From Bacteroidaceae bacterium (GTDB taxonomy: Bacteria; Bacteroidota; Bacteroidia; Bacteroidales; Bacteroidaceae): 19,142 bases of DNA. The notes beneath the pieces are model-generated. The model did not search any database. It saw only the letters and a program-made list of their open reading frames with translations, and was not told the DNA's origin. Of this stretch, positions 13,913-19,142 are shown piece after piece; the stretch's first letter is position 1; the number at the start of each line of letters is the position of its first letter. The stretch is taken from positions 1 to 19,142 of the forward strand of contig JAEDNQ010000020.1 in NCBI GenBank assembly GCA_016302435.1, in the 5' to 3' direction. Position numbers and translations under genes: made by a program.

Positions 13913-15886
13913 ATGAAAATAAAGAAAACCTACATCTCCAGCCCCTTGGCACTCATCTGCAACATAGCCCTCGCCTACCTCATGTACGGGCTGTGCCGCG
14001 TGATCTACCTTGCAGAAAACTGGTCTGCACTGTCTGAAGGCTTCGACACACTCTCCTTCCCCGAAGCCCTCAAAGGATGCTGGATGTTCGACACCTCAGC
14101 CATACTCTACACCAATGCTCTCTACGCTGTGCTCATGTTGCTGCCCCTCCATCTGAAGGAGAGGGAGTGGTGGCAACAGACGACCAAGTGGATATTCATC
14201 CTTGTCAACACCCTGAGCATCATAGCCAATCTCGCCGATGCCGTCTACTTCCAATATTCAGGCCGCCGCACCACAGCCTCCGTCTTCCAGCAGTTCAGCA
14301 ACGAAAGCAACATAGGCGACGTGCTTCAGGTAGAGCTCCTCAGCCACTGGTATCTCATCCTGGCAGCCGTGCTCATGACAGCAGCCATGATTTTCCTCTA
14401 CGTCAAGCCTCACGGCACACTCAATCTCAAGATGCTCAAGCGCCGCCTGCTCTACTATACCATACAGGTCCTCTGCTTCGGCCTCTACATACCCCTCACC
14501 ATCTGCGGCATGAGAGGCGGAGCCACCACAGCCGTGCGCCCCATAACCATCAGCAATGCCAACCAGTATGTCAACCGCCCAGCCGAGGCAGCCCTCGTGC
14601 TCAACACACCCTTCTCCCTCCTGCGCACCATAAACAAGCGAACCTTCACCGACCCCCACTACTACACTCAGGAGCAACTTGACCGCCTCTACTCCCCCGT
14701 CTTCACACCAGCCGACAGCGTCAAGCCCACGCGCCGCAACGTCGTCGTCCTCATCATGGAGAGCTACGGACGCGAATACATCGGCTCCCTCAACGATGTC
14801 ATCGACATAAAGAACTACAAGGGCTACACCCCCTTCACCGACTCCCTCGTCTCACAGTCCCTCACCTTCGACCTCACCCTCTGCAACGGACGACAGAGCA
14901 TCGACGGCATGCCATCCATCCTCTCCAGCATACCCCGTTTCCTCGAACCCTTCTTCCTCACCCCCGCCTCCATGAACAAGGTGAGCGGCATAGCAGGCGA
15001 ACTGCGCCAGATAGGCTACCAGACAGCATTCTTCCACGGAGCGGAAAACGGCTCCATGGGCTTCGAGGCCTTTGCCAAGGCAACAGGCTATGCCAACTAC
15101 TACGGACGTACCGAATACCGCCGCGACAGCCGCTTCGACGGCGACAAAGACTTTGACGGCATGTGGGCCATCTGGGACGAAGAGTTCATGCAGTTCTACG
15201 CCCTCCAGATGAGCGAGCTCCGCCAGCCCTTCGCCACCACCATCTTCACAGCCAGCTCCCACCACCCCTACAACGTGCCCGACCGCTACAAGGACATCTA
15301 CCGCGACGAGCCAGGCGACGACAATGCCATGCACAAGTGCATACGCTACGTCGACCACTCCCTCCGCCGCTTCTTCGAGACAGCCAAGAAGCAGCCATGG
15401 TACGCCAACACCATCTTTGTCATCACAGCCGACCACACCAACCGCAGCTCCTATGCCGAATACCAGACCGACCTCGGATCCTTCTGCGTCCCCATCATCA
15501 TCTACGACCCACAGCAACATATCAAGCCACAGCGACGCCACTGCATAGCGCAGCAGATAGACATCATGCCCACAGTCCTCAACCTTGTGGGCTACGACCG
15601 CCCCTACGTGGCCTTCGGCAAAGACCTCCTCGCCACGCCCGACAGCGCCACATGGGCCGTGAACTACACCAACGGCATCTACCAGTATGTCAAGGGCGAC
15701 CTCGTGCTCCAGATGACAGAAGGAGGACAGGTGGCAGGCCTCTACGACTACAAGAGAGACTGGTTCATGAAAAACAATCTCAAAGACAGCAGACCAGAGC
15801 AGCAAGACATGGAGCGACAGCTCAAAGCCATCATACAATCATATATGCAACGCATGGTCGGCGACAAGCTGACAGCAGACAAATGA
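13913..15886 (+). CDS. LtaS/OpgB-like membrane sulfatase-superfamily phosphoglycerol (or phosphoethanolamine) transferase
   Basis: 657 aa inner-membrane enzyme. The N-terminal part (1-200) has about five transmembrane segments (near 10-30, 58-80, 92-112, 145-163, 180-198). The extracytoplasmic catalytic domain (about 270-600) is alkaline-phosphatase/sulfatase type: VVVLIMESYGRE with metal ligand Glu283, a likely Ser329 nucleophile in GRQSIDGMPSILSSIP, His375 in FFHG, and ITADHTN with Asp507 and His508. Proteins of this family move glycerol-phosphate or ethanolamine-phosphate from a phospholipid to a polymer. In a Gram-negative cell the target would be a glycan or lipid A-type acceptor rather than lipoteichoic acid. 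Its stop codon overlaps the next start (ATGA), so translation is probably coupled to the acyltransferase. Confidence 0.9.
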   Translation: MKIKKTYISSPLALICNIALAYLMYGLCRVIYLAENWSALSEGFDTLSFPEALKGCWMFDTSAILYTNALYAVLMLLPLHLKEREWWQQTTKWIFILVNTLSIIANLADAVYFQYSGRRTTASVFQQFSNESNIGDVLQVELLSHWYLILAAVLMTAAMIFLYVKPHGTLNLKMLKRRLLYYTIQVLCFGLYIPLTICGMRGGATTAVRPITISNANQYVNRPAEAALVLNTPFSLLRTINKRTFTDPHYYTQEQLDRLYSPVFTPADSVKPTRRNVVVLIMESYGREYIGSLNDVIDIKNYKGYTPFTDSLVSQSLTFDLTLCNGRQSIDGMPSILSSIPRFLEPFFLTPASMNKVSGIAGELRQIGYQTAFFHGAENGSMGFEAFAKATGYANYYGRTEYRRDSRFDGDKDFDGMWAIWDEEFMQFYALQMSELRQPFATTIFTASSHHPYNVPDRYKDIYRDEPGDDNAMHKCIRYVDHSLRRFFETAKKQPWYANTIFVITADHTNRSSYAEYQTDLGSFCVPIIIYDPQQHIKPQRRHCIAQQIDIMPTVLNLVGYDRPYVAFGKDLLATPDSATWAVNYTNGIYQYVKGDLVLQMTEGGQVAGLYDYKRDWFMKNNLKDSRPEQQDMERQLKAIIQSYMQRMVGDKLTADK

Positions 15887-16977
15887 AGCAACGCAACCAT
15901 ACATTCGACTTCCTGTGCGGCATCTGCATCATCCGCATGATATGCCTCCATACCATAACCTTCTGCGGCCACAAAAACGAGGAGTGGTGGACAGACATCA
16001 TGGCGTGGTCCTTCTTCTTCATGTGCTTCTTCTTCTTCAAGGCCGGCTACTTCAACAAGACCGTCTCGGGCAACAGCCGCACCTACATCCTCGACAAGGC
16101 CAAGCGCCTCCTCATCCCCTACGCCGTGTGGGGCACCATAGGCTTCATCATCTTTGCCGCCTTCATCCCCTTCGAGCTCAAGCGCTACCACCACACAGTA
16201 GAGCCCATGGACATATCCCACCTGTGGAAGACCAGCTCCTTCTGGGGCAACGAGCCCGTATGGTTCCTCATGTCATTCTTCGCAGCCTACGTCCTGGTAC
16301 ACCTCATCAAGAAGATTCACATCGTCAAGCCCATCTCCGTGTTCCAGTCGGTGGTCATACTCTCCTGCCCCCTCATCAGCTACTGGCTCTGGACACAGGG
16401 CAATCCCCTGCCCCTCAGCCTGAGCAATGTCTTCATGGGCGTCTTCTTCTTCAACCTCGGACGCACCTGGCACTGGATCATCGACCGCATGGGCCGAGGG
16501 AGCACCATAGCCATCTCTCTGCTGCTCATCACCGCCTTTGTCTGCCTCAACATAGTCTGGCACGGCGAATATGTCATGAGCACCAACCGCTTCACGGGCG
16601 AACCCCTGGCAGCCTTCTTCAACACTGTCATCATCCTCCTCGGACTCTCAGGCCTGCTCATCAAACTCCCCCTGCCACGCGTGCCCCTCATCAACTACGT
16701 GGGCCAGCACTCCATGGTCTACTTCGTAGCCCACTACCCCATCATACAGTTCTACCGCTTCACCCACATCTCCTTCGGCTACAGCATGTACGGCAGATGG
16801 GACGATGTCATCATCCTCCTCGTCTTCGTCTTCACCATCTGCACCCTCCTCGTGCCGCACGTCGAACGAGTGACATGGCTCAGCGGAAGATTGAAGGCAA
16901 AGCCTAAGCCAGAACAAAAACCCATCATAACAGCCTCTTCAGAACAACACTCTCCAGAGCCAGCCTCAAAGGCCTGA
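15883..16977 (+). CDS. Acyltransferase-3 family membrane protein
   Basis: 364 aa, highly hydrophobic with about ten membrane segments, probably O-acetylating a surface glycan. The N-terminus FDFLCGICIIRMICLH corresponds to the family motif xDxLRGxAxxxVxxxH, with Cys in place of the usual Arg and the His kept. The next motif, FFFFKAGYF, matches the FFFxSGF region. The open frame continues upstream, but ATG 15883 overlaps the preceding stop by 4 bases and starts the first membrane helix, so it is chosen. Twenty-one bases separate it from the glycosyltransferase. The C-terminus (KPKPEQKP...) is polar and cytoplasmic. Confidence 0.85.
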   Translation: MKQRNHTFDFLCGICIIRMICLHTITFCGHKNEEWWTDIMAWSFFFMCFFFFKAGYFNKTVSGNSRTYILDKAKRLLIPYAVWGTIGFIIFAAFIPFELKRYHHTVEPMDISHLWKTSSFWGNEPVWFLMSFFAAYVLVHLIKKIHIVKPISVFQSVVILSCPLISYWLWTQGNPLPLSLSNVFMGVFFFNLGRTWHWIIDRMGRGSTIAISLLLITAFVCLNIVWHGEYVMSTNRFTGEPLAAFFNTVIILLGLSGLLIKLPLPRVPLINYVGQHSMVYFVAHYPIIQFYRFTHISFGYSMYGRWDDVIILLVFVFTICTLLVPHVERVTWLSGRLKAKPKPEQKPIITASSEQHSPEPASKA

Positions 16978-16998
16978 AAACACAATTCCCATCCAAAG

Positions 16999-17925
16999 AT
17001 GAACACACACTTAGCATACCTCATATCAGCCCATACCGACCCTGCCCAACTCTCTCGGCTCATAGCCTCCCTGCAGCCCGAGGCCCACTTCTTCATCCAC
17101 ATAGACAAGAAGTCCGACCTCAGCAGCTTCACCTCACTCATCAGGGGAGACAACATCCACTTCCTTTCTGACAGAGTCGACGTCAGGTGGGGCACACTCA
17201 TCGAGGTCGAATACCAGATGAAGCTCATCAAGGCCGCCATCGACCACCCTCAACACTTCGACCGCATCTTCTTCCTCTCCGGCATGGACTATCCGCTATG
17301 GAGCAAGGAGCGCATCAGCGAGTGGGCTGCCCAGCTCGGCGAGCGCGAGATACTCAGCGGCATCAACATGAACACACCCCTCATCCAGGGACAGCAGCGC
17401 CTGCTCTACACCCTGCCCCGCCCCCTCTTCACCCTTCCTGCCATAGGCAACAAGTGGAATCAGCGGCTCAGCATCGTCTGCCGACGCGTCTGCAAGCTCC
17501 TCGGCATACGACGACCGCTCTCACTTCAAGTCAACGGACAGCAATGGGACCTCTACAAGGGCTCTGCCTGGTGGTGCATCAGCCAAGAACTTGCCGAACA
17601 TGTCTACCTAAGCTACACCACCATACCGGCCATCCGCCATTACTTCTCCAGCTCCTTCGGACAGGCTGAGACACTCATACAGACCATAGCTTTCAACAGT
17701 CCTCAGTGGCGCAGCCGATGCCTCCTCTTCGAGGGAGAGTACCCAGGACTCGAAGCCCTCACACCCCTGCACTTCATCATCTACCAGCCTGTCATCAGAG
17801 TCATGGACGAGACCGACCTCGACAGACTCCTGCAGAGCGGACGCATGTTCACACGCAAGCTCATCAGCGGCAAGAGCGACCTGCTGGTAGAGAAACTCAA
17901 ACATATACACTCACAGCGGCAATGA
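16999..17925 (+). CDS. GT14-like (core-2/I-branching type) glycosyltransferase
   Basis: 308 aa, no membrane segment. Matches the Branch/beta-1,6-N-acetylglucosaminyltransferase family: AYLISAHTDP at the start, HFFIHIDKKSD (30-40), VDVRWGTLIEVEYQM (60-74), FFLSGMDYPLW (91-101), KGSAWWCIS (187-195) and FGQAETLIQTI (220-230), where Glu224 fits the conserved late Glu. Bacterial members add sugars to capsule or O-polysaccharide; donor and acceptor are unknown. Its last codons lie in the first copy of a 21-bp repeat, and its TGA overlaps the first ATG of the next gene. Confidence 0.85.
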   Translation: MNTHLAYLISAHTDPAQLSRLIASLQPEAHFFIHIDKKSDLSSFTSLIRGDNIHFLSDRVDVRWGTLIEVEYQMKLIKAAIDHPQHFDRIFFLSGMDYPLWSKERISEWAAQLGEREILSGINMNTPLIQGQQRLLYTLPRPLFTLPAIGNKWNQRLSIVCRRVCKLLGIRRPLSLQVNGQQWDLYKGSAWWCISQELAEHVYLSYTTIPAIRHYFSSSFGQAETLIQTIAFNSPQWRSRCLLFEGEYPGLEALTPLHFIIYQPVIRVMDETDLDRLLQSGRMFTRKLISGKSDLLVEKLKHIHSQRQ

Positions 17926-17969
17926 ACACACTCACAGCGGCAATGAACACACTCACAGCGGCAATGAAC
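17907..17969 (+). repeat. Three perfect 21-bp tandem repeats across a stop/start junction
   Basis: The unit contains ACTCACAGCGGCAATGA and occurs at 17907-17927, 17928-17948 and 17949-17969. The unit is seven codons long, so every copy supplies an in-frame ATG for the downstream acyltransferase (17922, 17943, 17964). Only the first also carries the TGA that ends the glycosyltransferase. A diverged ATGAACACACC follows at 17982. Confidence 0.95.
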
Positions 17970-19091
17970 AAATCGGCTACAATGAACACACCAACTGCAT
18001 CATCCACTCACTCACTCCCCTCTCCAACGCCACAAAGCGGCAGAATGGAATGGCTCGACGCCATGAGAGGTTTCACCATGATACTCGTTGTGGCCTACCA
18101 CGTGGCGCAGTTCGGTTTTGAAGAGTCAGAGAAGACATCTGCCTCTCTGCCCTTTCTGGTGCTCTTCCGCATGCCGCTATTCTTCTTTGTCAGCGGTTTC
18201 CTTGCCTACAAGTCGCAATGGGTGTGGACCATGTCGAGCTACGGTTCGTTGGTGTGGAAAAAAGTGAAGGTGCAGGTCCTGCCCGCCCTTGTCTTCCTCT
18301 GCGTCTACCTCGTGCTTCGAGGACGGCTACCCTTTGCCGAAGGCTTTGTCCACTGCATGCAGAGCCCAACGAAGGGAGGATACTGGTTCACTTGGGTACT
18401 GCTGCAGATGTTTGCCCTATACTACACCGTGGCAGCTGTCGCATCCCGATGGGGCAAGCGCACTGAAGACTTCTCCATAGCCGTCCTCTGGCTCGCTACC
18501 CTCTTCGCCTACCTCTCGCTCTATATGCCACATACCTTTGGAAAGTGGTACAAGACGGACTTCATGATGTACAGCTCCATCTACGAGACACTCAAGTTTC
18601 TCCACTTCTTCCTCCTTGGCAACATCGTCCACCGCCACTGGCACCGTACACAGCGACTCTTCGACACACGCTACTTCTTCCCCCTGATAGCCGTCATCGC
18701 CTTCCTCTCCTGCGCTGACATCTTCAAGTGGCACTATCTCAACGGACAGTGGACCAACCTGCCCAAGACGCTGGCCATGTACTCTCTACTTGCGCTCGTC
18801 ATCATGTTCTTCCGCCACTATCAGCAGTCCTTCACGACAGCCAGACCAACAGGCAGGGTGCTGCAGTACATAGGCACACGCACCCTCGACATATACCTCC
18901 TCCACTTCATCCTCCTGCCCCGCCTGCCCCACATCGGCTCTTGGCTCGACGCCCACCAGCCCAACTTCGTCGTCGACATCGTCCTGGCTGTGGCCGTGGC
19001 TGCCATCGTCATAGCCTTCTGCCTGCTCATCAGCAATGTGCTGCGGGTCAGCCCTCTGTTCAGCCAATATCTCTTCGGACGCAAGAGATGA
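17922..19091 (+). CDS. Acyltransferase-3 family membrane protein (OafA/YrhL type)
   Basis: 389 aa from the overlapping ATG. After a repeat-encoded polar N-terminus (two MNTLTAA units, then a Ser/Thr/Pro-rich stretch to about residue 40) comes the classic motif WLDAMRGFTMILVVAYH (44-60, Arg49 and His60), then MPLFFFVSGFLAY and about nine more hydrophobic segments. Likely O-acylation of an envelope glycan. The start is uncertain: ATGs at 17922, 17943, 17964, 17982 or 18045 are all in frame. 17922 is preferred for its ATGA overlap, as at the other acyltransferase junction in this operon. It is complete, ending 51 bases before the window edge. Confidence 0.87.
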   Translation: MNTLTAAMNTLTAAMNKSATMNTPTASSTHSLPSPTPQSGRMEWLDAMRGFTMILVVAYHVAQFGFEESEKTSASLPFLVLFRMPLFFFVSGFLAYKSQWVWTMSSYGSLVWKKVKVQVLPALVFLCVYLVLRGRLPFAEGFVHCMQSPTKGGYWFTWVLLQMFALYYTVAAVASRWGKRTEDFSIAVLWLATLFAYLSLYMPHTFGKWYKTDFMMYSSIYETLKFLHFFLLGNIVHRHWHRTQRLFDTRYFFPLIAVIAFLSCADIFKWHYLNGQWTNLPKTLAMYSLLALVIMFFRHYQQSFTTARPTGRVLQYIGTRTLDIYLLHFILLPRLPHIGSWLDAHQPNFVVDIVLAVAVAAIVIAFCLLISNVLRVSPLFSQYLFGRKR

Positions 19092-19142
19092 CCCTGCCTT
19101 CCTCTGCGCCACCCCTCTTTTTCCCCCATACACATTTCATGT

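Noticed and set aside
14852..15838. Long antisense open frame (328 codons) opposite the LtaS-like gene, and similar ones at 3881-4699, 12772-13611 and 7609-8313
   Set aside because: They mirror the strongly biased codons of the real genes, are rich in Val/Glu/Gly runs, and contain no recognisable motif.
15163..15882. In-frame upstream extension of the first acyltransferase
   Set aside because: It overlaps the LtaS-like gene in another frame; the ATGA overlap at 15883 and the first membrane helix define the start.
17706..17921. In-frame upstream extension of the second acyltransferase
   Set aside because: It overlaps the glycosyltransferase gene and has shadow-type composition.
17907..17990. 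CRISPR array
   Set aside because: The 21-bp units are contiguous, have no spacers, and code for protein in frame.

Overview
The window looks like chromosomal DNA from a member of the Bacteroidales, most likely Prevotellaceae (Prevotella/Segatella type). This is inferred from four things. The promoters have the Bacteroidetes TTTG / TAnnTTTG form. Leaders are A/T-rich and lack Shine-Dalgarno sequences. GC-rich, C-ending-codon genes are set in very AT-rich intergenic DNA. The gene set is also typical: carbohydrate-active enzymes with Prevotella-style C-terminal tails, a PTPS-like protein with a zinc ribbon, rubrerythrin, and a Bacteroidales uridine-kinase-like protein. No ribosomal RNA, CRISPR array, phage gene or intact transposase gene is visible.

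Layout. Bases 1-866 are non-coding and hold a large AT-rich foldback and a GC-rich island of short hairpins. Bases 867-5398 carry two secreted polysaccharide-degrading enzymes on the + strand: a GH5-type glycoside hydrolase and a two-domain carbohydrate esterase (CE1-like plus CE6/SGNH). Both end in the same kind of C-terminal beta-sandwich module. Bases 5399-5865 hold a 188-bp foldback mobile element (MITE-like). Next are two minus-strand genes, a PTPS/QueD-like protein with a zinc-ribbon tail and rubrerythrin. Rubrerythrin is divergent from an AraC-family regulator across a spacer that carries a perfect 16-bp inverted repeat. A minus-strand tRNA pair (Arg-CCT, Trp-CCA) follows, then a uridine-kinase-like gene and metG. 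A second element of the same MITE family lies between the metG promoter and the metG start codon, and a lone end of the family follows metG.

From 12604 to the end, five + strand genes point to cell-envelope glycopolymer work. They are a membrane-anchored purple-acid-phosphatase-like metallophosphatase, an LtaS/sulfatase-superfamily phosphoglycerol (or phosphoethanolamine) transferase, an acyltransferase-3, a GT14-like glycosyltransferase and a second acyltransferase-3. The last four are packed with 4-base ATGA overlaps or a 21-base gap and look like one operon. At the last junction three perfect in-phase copies of a 21-bp repeat each supply an ATG.

The most interesting signals are the MITE family (two complete copies, a lone end and a possible nested end, with 4-bp AT-rich target duplications), the envelope-decoration operon with its repeat-built start region, the rubrerythrin/AraC inverted repeat, and the PTPS-like protein without the expected catalytic cysteine. 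No clear new defence or mobile gene system was found.
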